Of a DNA stretch of 64,000 nt, positions 40,784-51,343 are shown in pieces. Both the position numbers and the translations under genes were made by a program. A model generated the notes under the pieces. It was not told the DNA's origin, did not search any database, and saw only the letters and a program-made list of their open reading frames with translations. Positions within the stretch are counted from its first letter, which is position 1; each line of letters opens with the position of its first letter. This DNA comes from Staphylococcus epidermidis. Its GTDB lineage: Bacteria; Bacillota; Bacilli; Staphylococcales; Staphylococcaceae. The DNA is taken from assembly GCF_006742205.1 (NCBI RefSeq), contig NZ_AP019721.1, forward strand, positions 1,984,001-2,048,000. Reading direction: 5' to 3'.

Positions 40784-42289
40784 ATGACTTCAAATAAGTC
40801 CCATGAAAAAGCAGTTCAAGAAATACCACAACATGGATTCTTCGGACATCCAAAAGGATTAGGCGTTCTCTTTTTCGTAGAATTTTGGGAGAGATTCAGC
40901 TATTACGGAATGAGAGCAATGCTTATTTTTTATATGTATTTTGCACTCCAGGAAAACGGACTTGGAATGGACAAAACAACAGCCATGTCTATCATGTCTG
41001 TATATGGATCATTAATTTATATGTCTTCAATTCCAGGTGGCTGGATAGCTGATAGAATTACAGGTACCCGAGGTGCCACATTAATCGGAGCTATATTAAT
41101 TATTATAGGTCACATATGTTTAAGCCTTCCTTTTGCAATGGTAGGTTTATTCACTTCTATGTTCTTTATTATTGTAGGATCAGGTTTAATGAAACCAAAC
41201 ATTTCAAATATTGTTGGTAGACTCTATCCTGAAAACGACGTACGCATGGATGCTGGATTTGTTATCTTCTATATGTCAGTGAACATGGGTGCACTCGTTT
41301 CACCAATTATTTTACAATACTATATTGATATTAGAAATTTCCATGGTGGCTTCTTGATTGCAGCAATAGGGATGGCTCTTGGATTAGTTTGGTACTTACT
41401 ATTTAACCGAAAAACTTTAGGTAGTATCGGTATGAAACCGACGAACCCATTATCTTCTTCTGAAAAGAAAAAGTACGGAACAATCATCGGAATCGTTGTT
41501 ATAGCAATAGTATTAATCCTTATGATTGCTTACTTTACGCATACGCTATCATTTAATTTAATCAGTAATACTGTTTTAATTTTAGGTATTGCTTTACCAA
41601 TCATTTACTTTACAACAATGATTAGAAGTAAAGAAGTTACTGATACTGAAAGATCAAGAGTAAAAGCATTTATTCCGTTATTCATTTTAGGCATGTTATT
41701 TTGGTCAATTCAAGAACAAGGATCTAATGTATTAAATATCTATGGTATTGAAAACTCTGATATGAAATTAAATTTATTTGGTTGGAAAACACATTTTGGT
41801 GAAGCTATTTTCCAAACCATTAACCCATTATTTATTTTATTATTTGCACCCGTGGTTACTCTTTTATGGCAAAAGCTAGGAAAGAAACAACCTAGCCTAC
41901 CTATTAAGTTTGCAATTGGTACTATTTTAGCAGGCGCATCCTACATACTTATGGGAGCAATCGGTCATATTTATGGGGATACACAATTCTCAGTTAACTG
42001 GGTTATTCTTTCATACGTTATCTGTGTTATTGGTGAGCTTTGTCTCTCTCCAACTGGTAGTAGTGCAGCAGTTAAATTAGCACCTAAGGCATTTAACGCA
42101 CAAATGATGAGCCTTTGGTTATTAACTAACGCTTCAGCTCAGGCCATTAACGGTACATTAGTTAAATTAATTAAACCACTTGGTCAAACCAATTACTTTA
42201 TCTTCTTAGGTGTTGTTGCAACCGTGATTACGTTAATTATATTAGCGTTTATTCCTAAGATTTCTAAAGCAATGAAAGGTATTCGTTAA
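40784..42289 (+). CDS. dtpT: Proton-coupled di/tripeptide transporter DtpT
   Basis: 501 residues, POT/PTR2 family with about 14 membrane helices. The family's ExxERFxYYG proton-coupling motif is seen as EFWERFSYYGMRAML near residue 34, PGGWIADRITGTR near 83 and the second signature FVIFYMSVNMGALVSP near 162. Imports di- and tripeptides, which pepT and other peptidases would degrade. AAAGG is 13 bases upstream of ATG with GGGATG nearer. The hairpin after it belongs to an IS remnant. Confidence 0.95.
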   Translation: MTSNKSHEKAVQEIPQHGFFGHPKGLGVLFFVEFWERFSYYGMRAMLIFYMYFALQENGLGMDKTTAMSIMSVYGSLIYMSSIPGGWIADRITGTRGATLIGAILIIIGHICLSLPFAMVGLFTSMFFIIVGSGLMKPNISNIVGRLYPENDVRMDAGFVIFYMSVNMGALVSPIILQYYIDIRNFHGGFLIAAIGMALGLVWYLLFNRKTLGSIGMKPTNPLSSSEKKKYGTIIGIVVIAIVLILMIAYFTHTLSFNLISNTVLILGIALPIIYFTTMIRSKEVTDTERSRVKAFIPLFILGMLFWSIQEQGSNVLNIYGIENSDMKLNLFGWKTHFGEAIFQTINPLFILLFAPVVTLLWQKLGKKQPSLPIKFAIGTILAGASYILMGAIGHIYGDTQFSVNWVILSYVICVIGELCLSPTGSSAAVKLAPKAFNAQMMSLWLLTNASAQAINGTLVKLIKPLGQTNYFIFLGVVATVITLIILAFIPKISKAMKGIR

Positions 42290-42332
42290 TCATTACACTA
42301 AAATGTGGATAGAATATAAATCCTAGAAAAAT

Positions 42333-42375
42333 AGCCAGTAAATGAGTTTTTTATAAATTCATTTACTGGCTTTTT
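42333..42375 (+). terminator. Hairpin downstream of dtpT, within the IS end
   Basis: AGCCAGTAAATGA ... TCATTTACTGGCTTTTT, 13-bp stem with T run, 44 bases after the dtpT stop. It works as an intrinsic terminator for dtpT and is conserved in the other IS copy after ltaS. Confidence 0.85.
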
Positions 42376-42572
42376 ATTTATAATACTTTGTATTGTTGGC
42401 TTGGTTTCTTAGCGGACAACTTCAGCCTATAGTCTTCAACTTGTCCTGTTCCCTCAAGAGTCTCACCAAAATACTTTGTGTTTATATGTAATTTTACATT
42501 GAAATACTTAAAAAATAAGGCCCTTTCGTATAATTTAATAAATACCAATAAACTAAATTAACGGGGTGTCTT

Positions 42573-42734
42573 ATGTATAAAAATTATCATATGACTAAAC
42601 ATACTCTACCAATGGAAACTTCAGTAATTATCTCCACACATGATATGTCACAATATGTGAATGATATTGTAAAAAAATTCCAGGTACTGAATTCAGACAG
42701 CATCGTTGCGCAACATTATAGCATCCCAAAATGA
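42573..42734 (+). pseudogene. Truncated IS1182-family transposase (N-terminus)
   Basis: ATG after ACGGGGTG gives MYKNYHMTKHTLPMETSV, the start of IS1182/IS1272-like transposases. The frame then shifts near codon 37: in another frame EFRQHRCATL-stop-HPKMILK continues the family sequence (normally EFRHHRGATSYHPKM). The intact-looking 53-codon frame is therefore only a degraded fragment and cannot make a transposase. Confidence 0.8.
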
Positions 42735-42745
42735 TATTAAAAATA

Positions 42746-42943
42746 ATATTATATGTCTACATAAATTTTTACCAACTTAATATTCTTACTCTTAAATTTA
42801 TGTTATTTTATTTGGAACATCTATCTTTATAGAACACTTAAGTTTCAATACCATAAATTTTAATTTATAATGTAAATCAAACATAAAGGAAAGTTCAAAC
42901 AATCTAATTACACAAACTATTTATCGAAAGTAGGTATATATTT
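42746..42943. other. Leader region of the lipid-kinase gene
   Basis: About 200 AT-rich bases between the IS remnant and the kinase gene; presumed to hold its promoter. No structure seen. Confidence 0.4.
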
Positions 42944-43867
42944 ATGAAACAACCGTATAACCATGGTGTTCTTTTCTATCATGAACATAGCGGTTTGAAA
43001 GATATACATAATGGCATAGGAGAAGTTGCAAAATCTCTTAGTTCAATGTGTAAACACCTCTCTCTTCAACTCAGTGAAAATAAAGGCGATATTATTAAAT
43101 ATTGTAAATCTATTAAAAATGAAAATTATAGCTCTGATGTAGACGTTTTATTTATTTTAGGTGGAGATGGTACACTTAATGAACTAGTAAATGGCGTTAT
43201 GCAGTATCAGTTAAATTTACCAATCGGTGTAATACCAGGTGGTACCTTTAACGATTTTACAAAAACACTTCAACTGCACCCTAATTTTAAAACAGCTAGT
43301 GAGCAATTATTAACATCACATGCTGAATCATATGATGTGTTAAAAGTGAACGACTTATATGTACTTAATTTCGTTGGACTTGGCTTAATAGTACAAAATG
43401 CAGAGAATGTTCAAGATGGTTCTAAAGATATATTCGGTAAATTCAGCTATATTGGATCAACCGTTAAAACGTTATTAAATCCTGTTAAATTTGATTTCTC
43501 ATTGACTGTTGATGGTGAAACAAAAGAAGGCAATACTTCGATGATGTTAATAGCAAACGGTCCCAATATAGGTGGTGGACAAATTCCGCTAACCGATTTA
43601 TCGCCACAAGATGGAAGAGCAAACACATTTGTATTTAATGATCAAACACTAAATATATTGAATGATATATTAAAAAAACGTGATAGTATGAATTGGAACG
43701 AAATCACACAAGGTATTGATCACATATCAGGTAAGCACATCACACTCTCAACAAACCCTAGTATGAAAGTGGATATTGATGGCGAAATTAATTTAGAAAC
43801 ACCAATTGAGATTCAAGTATTACCCAAAGCGATACAACTTCTTACTGCAACTGAACAAAATAATTAA
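42944..43867 (+). CDS. Diacylglycerol kinase-family lipid kinase (DagK/YegS-like)
   Basis: 307 residues, soluble. The diacylglycerol/sphingosine-kinase catalytic domain is marked by [18 protein letters not shown] near residue 69 and [15 protein letters not shown] near 96, with [11 protein letters not shown] and [11 protein letters not shown] further on, and VDIDGEI near the end. Family members phosphorylate diacylglycerol or other lipids; it is not the usual staphylococcal DgkB by location, so the substrate is open. Ribosome site is weak (AAGTAGG). Confidence 0.85.
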   Translation: MKQPYNHGVLFYHEHSGLKDIHNGIGEVAKSLSSMCKHLSLQLSENKGDIIKYCKSIKNENYSSDVDVLFILGGDGTLNELVNGVMQYQLNLPIGVIPGGTFNDFTKTLQLHPNFKTASEQLLTSHAESYDVLKVNDLYVLNFVGLGLIVQNAENVQDGSKDIFGKFSYIGSTVKTLLNPVKFDFSLTVDGETKEGNTSMMLIANGPNIGGGQIPLTDLSPQDGRANTFVFNDQTLNILNDILKKRDSMNWNEITQGIDHISGKHITLSTNPSMKVDIDGEINLETPIEIQVLPKAIQLLTATEQNN

Positions 43868-43914
43868 TATAAATTTCACTTATTCTTTATCAATTTATTT
43901 TTAAAGCATGAGCT

Positions 43915-43946
43915 ACTGAGACATAAATGATTGTCTCAGTTTTTTA
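43915..43946 (+). terminator. Terminator after the lipid kinase
   Basis: ACTGAGACA ... TGTCTCAGTTTTTT, perfect 9-bp stem and T run, about 50 bases after the stop. Confidence 0.88.
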
Positions 43947-44219
43947 TTTTATAAACTGATAACATCGTTAGTCGGGTGAGACGATAATTTCATTACAACA
44001 CCCCTCATTATTTTTAGTAAGAATACTTACAATAATTTTTTTAAAATTTACTTCTTTTAAAAATAGATTTTTTTAACTACCAAATACGTCTTGTTCCCAT
44101 TGCATCAAGTCTTACACCTCAACCCCGACTAAATATATAGGTTAAAAATGTGTTCATATAAACATCACAATTGACTCTTTAATAGTCTGTATTTTCTTTT
44201 AATTTGGAAAGAGCTGTAC
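43947..44219. other. Upstream region of adhE
   Basis: About 270 bases without ORFs. A partial TGTG/CACA pair spans 44150-44170 but its spacing does not fit a Rex site. Nothing else recognised. Confidence 0.4.
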
Positions 44220-44225
44220 TATAAT
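44220..44225 (+). promoter_or_regulatory. -10 box of adhE
   Basis: TATAAT immediately upstream of the Rex operator; the matching -35 region (about 44197-44202) is poor. The operator would cover the transcription start. Confidence 0.55.
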
Positions 44226-44227
44226 GT

Positions 44228-44245
44228 TTGTGAATTATTTCACAA
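44228..44245 (+). promoter_or_regulatory. Rex operator of adhE
   Basis: TTGTGAATTATTTCACAA is a perfect match to the Rex (redox-sensing repressor) consensus TTGTGAAW4TTCACAA. Rex bound to NAD+ should repress adhE, and NADH build-up in low oxygen should release it. It lies 20 bases before the start codon. Confidence 0.93.
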
Positions 44246-44265
44246 TATCTAAGGAGTGGTTGTAT

Positions 44266-46875
44266 ATGTTATCTGTAACTAAAAAAAATACATATGAATC
44301 AAACAAAGATGAAGTCACACAAATGATTGATTCATTAGCAGAAAAAGGACAAGAAGCTCTAAAAGAACTATCTAAAAAATCACAACATGAGATTAATGAC
44401 ATTGTACATCAGATGAGCATGGCTGCTGTTGATCAGCATATGCATTTAGCTAAACTAGCTTACGACGAAACAGGTAGAGGTATTTATGAAGACAAAGCTA
44501 TCAAAAATTTATATGCCTCAGAGTACATATGGAATTCAATCAAAGACAATAAAACAGTAGGTATCATAGGTGAAGATAAACAAAAAGGATTAACGTATGT
44601 AGCTGAACCTATAGGCGTGATTTGTGGAGTGACACCAACGACCAACCCTACATCTACAACTATTTTCAAAGCAATGATTGCTATTAAAACAGGTAATCCA
44701 ATTATTTTCGCATTTCATCCAAGTGCACAACAATCATCAAAATATGCTGCTAAAGTCATTTTAGAAGCTGCAACAAAAGCAGGTGCTCCTAAAGATTGTA
44801 TTCAATGGATAGAAGTGCCATCAATTGAGGCAACTAAACAATTAATGAATCATAAAGATATTGCTTTAGTTCTAGCGACTGGAGGCTCTGGAATGGTAAA
44901 GTCCGCATATTCGACAGGTAAACCTGCATTAGGAGTCGGTCCAGGTAATGTTCCTACTTATATTGAAAAAACTGCTCATATCAAACGTGCTGTTAATGAT
45001 ATCATTGGTTCTAAAACTTTTGATAATGGTATGATTTTTGCTTCTGAACAAGTCATGGTTGTTGATAAAGAAGTATACACTGACGTCGTTAAAGAATTCA
45101 AATTACACCAAACATATTTTGTTAATAAAAATGAACTACAACAATTAGAAGATGCCATCATGAATGAAGATAAAACTGCAGTTAAACCTGATATAGTTGG
45201 TAAATCTGCTGTAGATATAGCGAAATTGTCAGGAATTAGTGTTCCAGAAAAAACAAAATTATTAGTCGCAGAAATTGATGGAATTGGAAAAGATTATCCT
45301 TTATCACGTGAAAAATTATCACCTGTACTCGCAATGGTAACTGCAAAATCAACAGGACATGCACTACAAATTTGTGAAGACATATTAAAATTTGGTGGTT
45401 TAGGTCACACTGCTGTAATTCACACCGAGGATAGTCAATTACAACAAAAATTCGGTCTAAAAATGAAAGCTTGCCGTGTATTGGTAAATACACCTTCTGC
45501 TGTCGGAGGAATTGGAAATATGTATAATGAACTCATTCCTTCACTCACGTTAGGTTGTGGTTCATATGGTAGAAATTCTATTTCTCATAATGTAAGCGCA
45601 GTAGACTTATTAAATATTAAAACAATAGCAAAACGTCGTAATAATATGCAATGGTTTAAACTCCCACCTAAAGTTTATTTTGAAGAAAATTCAGTTATGT
45701 ATTTGACAGAGATGGATAATGTTGAACGTGTAATGATAGTTTGTGATCCAGGAATGGTTAATATTGGTTATACTGATATAGTTGAACAAGTGCTGAGACG
45801 CCGAGAAAACCAACCACAAATCAAAGTGTTTAACGAAGTTGAACCTAATCCATCAACTCATACAGTCTATAAGGGGTTAGAAATGTTTATAAATTTCCAA
45901 CCTGATACTATTATTGCACTCGGTGGCGGTTCGGCAATGGATGCAGCCAAAGCAATATGGATGTTCTTTGAGCATCCAGAAACTTCATTTTTTGGGGCAA
46001 AACAAAAGTTCTTAGATATTCGTAAACGTACTTATAAAATTACCAAACCTAAAAACGCAAAATTTATATGTATACCAACGACATCAGGAACTGGTTCTGA
46101 AGTGACACCTTTTGCAGTAATTACTGATAGCGAGACACACGTTAAGTATCCACTAGCAGATTATGCGTTAACTCCCGATATTGCTATCGTCGATCCACAA
46201 TTCGTATTAAGTGTACCTAAAGATGTTGCCGCAGATACAGGAATGGATGTTTTGACACATGCCATTGAATCTTACGTCTCTGTCATGGCTTCAGATTATA
46301 CAAGAGGCTTAAGCTTACAAGCAATAAAGTTAACTTTTGATTATCTAAAATCATCAGTTCAAGAAAATGACAAACACTCACGAGAAAAAATGCATAATGC
46401 TTCAACAATGGCCGGTATGGCATTTGCCAATGCTTTTTTAGGAATTTCTCATTCTATCGCACATAAAATTGGTGGTGAATATGGTATTCCCCACGGCAGA
46501 ACAAATGCTATTTTATTACCACATGTCATTCGCTATAATGCCAAAGATCCACAAAAACATGCACTGTTTCCTAAATATGATTTCTTTAGAGCAGATACTG
46601 ACTATGCTGACATTGCAAAATTTTTAGGACTCAAAGGTAATACAACTGAAGAATTAGTGGATGCTCTAGCTAATGCGGTGTATGATTTAGGATGTTCAGT
46701 TGGTATTGATATGAATTTAAAATCACAAGGCGTAACTGAAGAGCTTCTTCACTCTACTATAGACAGAATGGCTGAATTAGCATTTGAAGATCAATGTACA
46801 ACTGCTAATCCAAAAGAACCGCTAATTAGTGAACTTAAAGGCATTATCGAAACAGCATATGATTATGAAAGATAA
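44266..46875 (+). CDS. adhE: Bifunctional acetaldehyde-CoA/alcohol dehydrogenase, ALDH cysteine replaced
   Basis: 869 residues from ATG 44266 (AAGGAGTGG upstream). AdhE converts acetyl-CoA to acetaldehyde and then ethanol, reoxidising NADH in fermentation. N-terminal aldehyde dehydrogenase half (1-450), C-terminal iron-alcohol dehydrogenase half (from about 465) with [42 protein letters not shown] and the iron His in [20 protein letters not shown]. In the ALDH half the nucleophile motif reads [10 protein letters not shown]; other AdhE proteins have Cys where this has Phe258 (codon TTT, 45037-45039). Otherwise well conserved. Confidence 0.95.
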   Translation: MLSVTKKNTYESNKDEVTQMIDSLAEKGQEALKELSKKSQHEINDIVHQMSMAAVDQHMHLAKLAYDETGRGIYEDKAIKNLYASEYIWNSIKDNKTVGIIGEDKQKGLTYVAEPIGVICGVTPTTNPTSTTIFKAMIAIKTGNPIIFAFHPSAQQSSKYAAKVILEAATKAGAPKDCIQWIEVPSIEATKQLMNHKDIALVLATGGSGMVKSAYSTGKPALGVGPGNVPTYIEKTAHIKRAVNDIIGSKTFDNGMIFASEQVMVVDKEVYTDVVKEFKLHQTYFVNKNELQQLEDAIMNEDKTAVKPDIVGKSAVDIAKLSGISVPEKTKLLVAEIDGIGKDYPLSREKLSPVLAMVTAKSTGHALQICEDILKFGGLGHTAVIHTEDSQLQQKFGLKMKACRVLVNTPSAVGGIGNMYNELIPSLTLGCGSYGRNSISHNVSAVDLLNIKTIAKRRNNMQWFKLPPKVYFEENSVMYLTEMDNVERVMIVCDPGMVNIGYTDIVEQVLRRRENQPQIKVFNEVEPNPSTHTVYKGLEMFINFQPDTIIALGGGSAMDAAKAIWMFFEHPETSFFGAKQKFLDIRKRTYKITKPKNAKFICIPTTSGTGSEVTPFAVITDSETHVKYPLADYALTPDIAIVDPQFVLSVPKDVAADTGMDVLTHAIESYVSVMASDYTRGLSLQAIKLTFDYLKSSVQENDKHSREKMHNASTMAGMAFANAFLGISHSIAHKIGGEYGIPHGRTNAILLPHVIRYNAKDPQKHALFPKYDFFRADTDYADIAKFLGLKGNTTEELVDALANAVYDLGCSVGIDMNLKSQGVTEELLHSTIDRMAELAFEDQCTTANPKEPLISELKGIIETAYDYER

Positions 46876-46892
46876 CTTTAAAAATGTTTAAT

Positions 46893-46935
46893 AAAAAAGT
46901 CATAGGCCATCAAATAAAGTGACCTATGACTTTTA
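46893..46935. terminator. Bidirectional terminator adhE/deoxyribonucleotidase
   Basis: AAAAAAGTCATAGG ... CCTATGACTTTTAT around a short loop; A and T runs on both sides suit the convergent genes. Confidence 0.88.
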
Positions 46936-46941
46936 TCTTCT

Positions 46942-47481
46942 CTATTTTTCAATTGAATTAAAATAATTCTTTACATCTCTCCAACCACTTACGCGTTCAA
47001 ATCTATGTTCATTAACATTATGAGAAGCAGTAAACATAATTGATTTCCCTTCAAAAATTTCCAATTGCTTTGGATTATCATCAATAAGATAATCTGCAAG
47101 AATAATATTCTTTCTACCACAAAATACAAAATGTTGCGGATCTAAAAAAGGAAAGTATTCTAATAACCATTCATATTTGTCATGAAAAGAGGTTGGAACA
47201 TCCATCGCTGCTGTGGCTATGTATATGTCGTAATGCTCATTGAGTTGTTTTACAACTTCTTGAGCATGCGGCATTACATCTAAATTTCTAAAGAATCCAG
47301 GTTCTTTTAAAATATCCATGACTAACCCCTCATGCTCGGGTATCATATGTTTTAATTTTTTACCGTTTAATGATTCCATTTTGATATTTAAATCCGCTCG
47401 TTCATTGACCGCTTTAACAACAGCACCCAATGTATCAGCAAGCACTTCATCCATATCAATGGCGATTCTCTGTCGCGTCAT
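46942..47481 (-). CDS. 5'(3')-deoxyribonucleotidase-like HAD phosphatase
   Basis: 179 residues, NT5C/HAD family. Motif I is [12 protein letters not shown] near residue 6 with both catalytic aspartates, motif II IATAAMD near 92, motif [14 protein letters not shown] near 129. Predicted to remove phosphate from deoxynucleoside monophosphates. ATG follows GGGAGTG. Monocistronic. Confidence 0.88.
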   Translation of the reverse strand: MTRQRIAIDMDEVLADTLGAVVKAVNERADLNIKMESLNGKKLKHMIPEHEGLVMDILKEPGFFRNLDVMPHAQEVVKQLNEHYDIYIATAAMDVPTSFHDKYEWLLEYFPFLDPQHFVFCGRKNIILADYLIDDNPKQLEIFEGKSIMFTASHNVNEHRFERVSGWRDVKNYFNSIEK

Positions 47482-47603
47482 GCTCTTACACTCCCTGTTC
47501 GTGATATACGTGTTTAGTATAGCAAAATTTTTTCCTTCTGTTTAATCTATTTAACTACGATATCACATCTTTTTTAAATCAAAAGTTATCAAAGAGTGTT
47601 AGT

Positions 47604-48659
47604 TTAATACTCAAAATGTTTTAAAACTTCAATCATCTTATTATTTTGTTCTGGTAAACCAATAGTAATTCTAACACCGTTAGGGAATAAACGTGTAATA
47701 CATCCTACGTTTAACAATGCATCATAAAGTGCTTGACTTCTTGAAGTTTTAACAAAGACAAAATTCGCTTGACTTGGTAAAAAATGCTGACTTTGAGGAA
47801 TTTGATAAAATTTATCTCGTTCAAAACTATTTTTTTGTGTCACTTCTTTCAAATACTCTTGATCTTCTAAGGCAGCGATTGCTGCATATTCTGAAATTCT
47901 AGTAACATTAAATGGTGGACGAATGATATTCCACTTTTCAATGGCGTCTTCAGAGGCTATAACATATCCTACTCTTAATCCAGCTAATCCATATGCCTTA
48001 GAAAAAGTACGTAATAAAAAGGCATTGTCAAAATCCTCCTGTAATTTTAGCGTATCTGGAAAATCATCAGCAGTAACGAATTCTACATATGCTTCGTCAA
48101 TTAATACAGGAATATCACTTGGGACACGTTTTAAGAAATTAAATAATTCATCGTGCGAAAAGTAAGTCCCAGTTGGATTGTTAGGATTGCATAACCAAAT
48201 TAAAGACGTTTTATTATCAATTTGTTGTAACATACCATCTAAATCAAATCCACCATCTTTGAGAGGCACTTGGATAACATCAGCTGATTCCACAATTGCA
48301 TTATGATAATATTGTCCGAAAGTAGATTCACTAGTGATAATCTTATCTCCTGGTGATAATACGGCTCTTGATATCATTAGAATAACCTCATCTAAACCCG
48401 CACCAAATAAAATACGAGATGCATCAACATTAAGTTGTTGACTTATTGCTTCCCTTAATTTTGGCGATCCAGATTCCGGATAATAATATAATTCATCTAA
48501 ATGAGATTGAATCGCCGTTTTAACTTTTGGACTTGGACCATATACATTTTCATTTGAAGCAAGTTTATGTAATTCACCTTTAATGCCATACTGTTTTTTT
48601 AAAGATTCTGGAGAAAGCCCTGGCGTATATGCTGTTAATTGGTCTAATTGTTTCTTCAT
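47604..48659 (-). CDS. hisC: Histidinol-phosphate aminotransferase-like
   Basis: 351 residues from ATG 48659 ([14 protein letters not shown]) with AAGGTGTG 8 bases upstream. PLP-dependent class I/II aminotransferase; the PLP lysine is in [17 protein letters not shown] near residue 220, [11 protein letters not shown] near 155, and [11 protein letters not shown] near 31 typical of HisC. It stands outside a his operon, so a role with phenylalanine/tyrosine as well as histidine is possible. Confidence 0.9.
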   Translation of the reverse strand: MKKQLDQLTAYTPGLSPESLKKQYGIKGELHKLASNENVYGPSPKVKTAIQSHLDELYYYPESGSPKLREAISQQLNVDASRILFGAGLDEVILMISRAVLSPGDKIITSESTFGQYYHNAIVESADVIQVPLKDGGFDLDGMLQQIDNKTSLIWLCNPNNPTGTYFSHDELFNFLKRVPSDIPVLIDEAYVEFVTADDFPDTLKLQEDFDNAFLLRTFSKAYGLAGLRVGYVIASEDAIEKWNIIRPPFNVTRISEYAAIAALEDQEYLKEVTQKNSFERDKFYQIPQSQHFLPSQANFVFVKTSRSQALYDALLNVGCITRLFPNGVRITIGLPEQNNKMIEVLKHFEY

Positions 48660-48795
48660 ACATAAATCACACCTTAAATTGACTGAAATTTTAAAAAACT
48701 TAGTACCTATTATAAACAAACTCATACCTTAAAATCAATCACACTTCTAACATTACATTTTAAATTCACTATATCGGTTGAAATAGTTAAATTAT

Positions 48796-48838
48796 AAATA
48801 GCTATTCGATGTACCATTTAGACATCGAATAGCTATCA
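48796..48838 (-). terminator. Terminator of the osmolyte-type ABC operon
   Basis: Perfect 15-bp arms ATAGCTATTCGATGT / ACATCGAATAGCTAT, 24 bases past the stop; minus-strand tail TTATAATTT. Confidence 0.8.
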
Positions 48839-48861
48839 AATCCATCTCGAAACGCACAATT

Positions 48862-50376
48862 TTATTTTATTAATTTTTCTTTTTCTAAGTATTCTCTTGC
48901 TACTTTATAAGGATCCTCTTTCTTCACTGTTACCTTATAGTTCATTTCTTGCATTTCTTCATCTGTGATTCTATTCGCCAATTTATTGAGCGGTTTTTTA
49001 ACTTCAGGATGGTCTTTTAAATATTTTTCTTTAAATAGCGGTGCTCCTTGGTATGGAGGAAATACATGTTGATCATCTTTTAATACTACCATGTTATATT
49101 GTTTTAATTCTGCATCAGTAGAGTATGCGTCTATGAGATTAATATCTCCCTTTTTAACTGCAGTATAACGTAATTTAGGTTCCATAGTTTTAACATTAGA
49201 AAGATTAAGATGATACGTTTTTTTAACAGCTTTGTATCCATCTGGTCTATCATTAAATTCCAATGTAAAACCTGGTTTAAGTTTATCTTCTACCTTGCGT
49301 AAATCACCTATTGTCTTAATTTGATATTTTTTTGCAAAGTCACGTTTTACAGCTAATGCATACGTATTATTATATTTCATCGGTTTAAGCATTGTCATAT
49401 CATATTTTTTTTCTAAACTAGACTTTGCTTGTTGATATACATCGTTTTCTTTTTTAGACTTTAAATCTTCTTTCGTTAATTCACCTAATACAGTACCTGT
49501 AAATTCTAAATAACCATCAATTTCATCTGACTTAAGCGCATTAAATAAGAATGAGGTTTTACCCATGCCATCTTTGACTTCTACAGTATCATCTGTGTCT
49601 TCTTCAATAAGTATTTTATACATATTCGTAATAATTGACGGTTCTGAACCTAGCTTGCCTGCGAATGTGATTTTATCACCTTTTTGCGCTGCCATAGATA
49701 TGGCAATAGCTATGATAATCACAATTACAATTGTCCCTAAAGAAATGAGCAATTTTTTATATGATAAACGTTCCATGTATCTTAAAATAAAATCAAAAAT
49801 AATAGCTAGAAGTGCAGCTGGAATAGCACCTATTAAAATGAGTGCACTATTGTTACGATCAATGCCTAATAATATTAAATCTCCTAGACCACCAGCGCCT
49901 ATTAAAGCTGCGAGTGTAGCAGTACCAATGATTAATACCATAGCTGTGCGTATTCCTGCCATGATAACAGGCATTGCAATAGGGAGTTCGACTTTGGTCA
50001 ATCTTCTAAGTGGTTTCATTCCAATGCCTTTAGCCGCTTCAATAAGAGAGGGATCGACCTCCTTAATACCTGTGTATGTATTACGTAGAATAGGAAGTAA
50101 CGCATATACAACTAAGGCGATAATTGCCGGAAGTCTCCCAATTCCGAAAATTGGTATCATCAAACCAAGTAGTGCCAGTGATGGAATTGTTTGTAGAACA
50201 GCTGCAATATTCATGACGATTTCTGAAAGTTTTTTTGTTTTAGTGAGCAAAATTGCAATTGGTACTGCTATAAGAGTTGCAATGAAAAGCGCTATAAAAG
50301 AAAGTTGAATGTGTTCAATTATAGTAGAAAATAGCTGCCCTTTTCTATCACTTAATGTCGCAAAGAACTCATTCAT
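48862..50376 (-). CDS. ABC importer permease fused to substrate-binding domain (OpuC/EgtU-like)
   Basis: 504 residues from ATG 50376 (AAGGAGG upstream). Residues 1-210 are a six-helix permease of the OpuCB type (LIEAAKGIGMKPLRRL coupling loop, ATLAALIGAGGLGDL); residues about 230-504 are an OpuAC/OpuCC-type substrate-binding domain facing outside (ITFAGKLGSEPSIITNMY, FTGTVLGELTKE). Such fusions import glycine betaine, carnitine or choline, and one subclass (EgtU) takes ergothioneine; the sequence alone does not decide. Overlaps the ATPase gene by 8 bases. Confidence 0.85.
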   Translation of the reverse strand: MNEFFATLSDRKGQLFSTIIEHIQLSFIALFIATLIAVPIAILLTKTKKLSEIVMNIAAVLQTIPSLALLGLMIPIFGIGRLPAIIALVVYALLPILRNTYTGIKEVDPSLIEAAKGIGMKPLRRLTKVELPIAMPVIMAGIRTAMVLIIGTATLAALIGAGGLGDLILLGIDRNNSALILIGAIPAALLAIIFDFILRYMERLSYKKLLISLGTIVIVIIIAIAISMAAQKGDKITFAGKLGSEPSIITNMYKILIEEDTDDTVEVKDGMGKTSFLFNALKSDEIDGYLEFTGTVLGELTKEDLKSKKENDVYQQAKSSLEKKYDMTMLKPMKYNNTYALAVKRDFAKKYQIKTIGDLRKVEDKLKPGFTLEFNDRPDGYKAVKKTYHLNLSNVKTMEPKLRYTAVKKGDINLIDAYSTDAELKQYNMVVLKDDQHVFPPYQGAPLFKEKYLKDHPEVKKPLNKLANRITDEEMQEMNYKVTVKKEDPYKVAREYLEKEKLIK

Positions 50377-51343
50377 GTGTCGCTTCCTCCTTATTAAGAG
50401 ATAAATAAGTAAACACATCTTCTCTATTTAACAAATATCGACGATGTTGTTCTTTATCGTTGACCACAACTGCATCATAATGAGACAAATCTTCATAAAT
50501 ATTATTTAAGTACAACTCAGCATCTACTTCAGGATAATGAATAACGCTTGCATTGTCATCTACAGACCGATTAATTCCTAAATCTTTAATCTTCACTTGA
50601 TTCACAATATTATGCGTTGTATCCAAATGACTACCCATGAATTGCTTTACAAAGTCACTTTTAGGTCGCGTTCTAAAACCATCAGGTGTATCAATTTGTT
50701 CAACACGCCCTTCATTGAGTAAACAAATTCTGTCACCTAGTTTCATCGCTTCTTGAATATCATGCGTTACAAAAACTATTGTTTTCTTAATTTGAGTTTG
50801 CAAATGAATCAAATCGTTCTGCAACTTCTCTCTGCTAATTGGGTCAAGAGCACTAAAAGGCTCATCCATGATAATAACGGGAGGATCTGCAGCTAATGCT
50901 CGCACTACACCAACCCTTTGTCGTTGTCCACCCGATAGTTCATCAGGTTTTCTATTTTTAAATTGCTCAGGATTTAAACCTACCATTGTCAATAATTCAT
51001 CCACACGTAAATCAATATCGTTATCTTTCCACTTTTTCATTTGGGGTACTTGTGCAATGTTTTCTTTGATAGTCATATGAGGAAATAATGCAATTTGTTG
51101 TAGTACATATCCAATATCCCAACGCATTTCGTAAACTGGATAATCACTAATTGGTTTATCTTTAAAATATATGTAACCTTCGCTTAAAGGAATTAAACGA
51201 TTGATCATTTTAAGTGTTGTTGTCTTACCACAACCTGAAGGACCAATTAACACAAAAAATTCTCCTTCTTTAATATTAAAACTTACATTATCTACAGCAA
51301 TATTATTAGCATATCGCTTTGTGACATTTTTAAATTTAATCAC
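50369..51343 (-). CDS. ABC importer ATPase (OpuCA/EgtV-like)
   Basis: 324 residues, starting at GTG with GAAGGTG 5 bases upstream. Walker A GPSGCGKTT near residue 35, signature LSGGQRQRVGVVRAL near 136, Walker B VIIMDEPFSALDP near 155, His-switch FVTHDIQEAM. The C-terminal 80 residues after the ATPase core are shorter than the tandem CBS domains of OpuCA/OpuAA, suggesting a single or degraded CBS module (DAVVVNDKEQHRRYLLNRED). Partners the fused permease gene. Confidence 0.88.
   Translation of the reverse strand: MIKFKNVTKRYANNIAVDNVSFNIKEGEFFVLIGPSGCGKTTTLKMINRLIPLSEGYIYFKDKPISDYPVYEMRWDIGYVLQQIALFPHMTIKENIAQVPQMKKWKDNDIDLRVDELLTMVGLNPEQFKNRKPDELSGGQRQRVGVVRALAADPPVIIMDEPFSALDPISREKLQNDLIHLQTQIKKTIVFVTHDIQEAMKLGDRICLLNEGRVEQIDTPDGFRTRPKSDFVKQFMGSHLDTTHNIVNQVKIKDLGINRSVDDNASVIHYPEVDAELYLNNIYEDLSHYDAVVVNDKEQHRRYLLNREDVFTYLSLNKEEATHE

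Larger units (their letters stand above)
42302..42745 (+). mobile_element. Left-end remnant of an IS1182-family element
   Basis: About 440 bases highly similar (by eye close to 88%) to the inverted copy at 56493-57027: terminal sequence, hairpin AGCCAGTAAATGA/TCATTTACTGGCT, TATTGTTGGCT block, CTTGTCCTGTTCCCTCAAGAG, and the leader to GGGGTGTCTTATG. It then carries the transposase N-terminus and stops at about codon 60 of the transposase. No right end is found, so it is a truncated copy. Confidence 0.8.

Noticed and set aside
44150..44170. Second possible Rex site upstream of adhE (TGTG...CACA)
   Set aside because: The half-sites are 13 bases apart instead of 8 and the flanks do not match.
49565..50308. 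247-codon plus-strand frame opposite the ABC permease gene
   Set aside because: Antisense shadow of a well-supported gene; no ribosome site and no recognisable domain.
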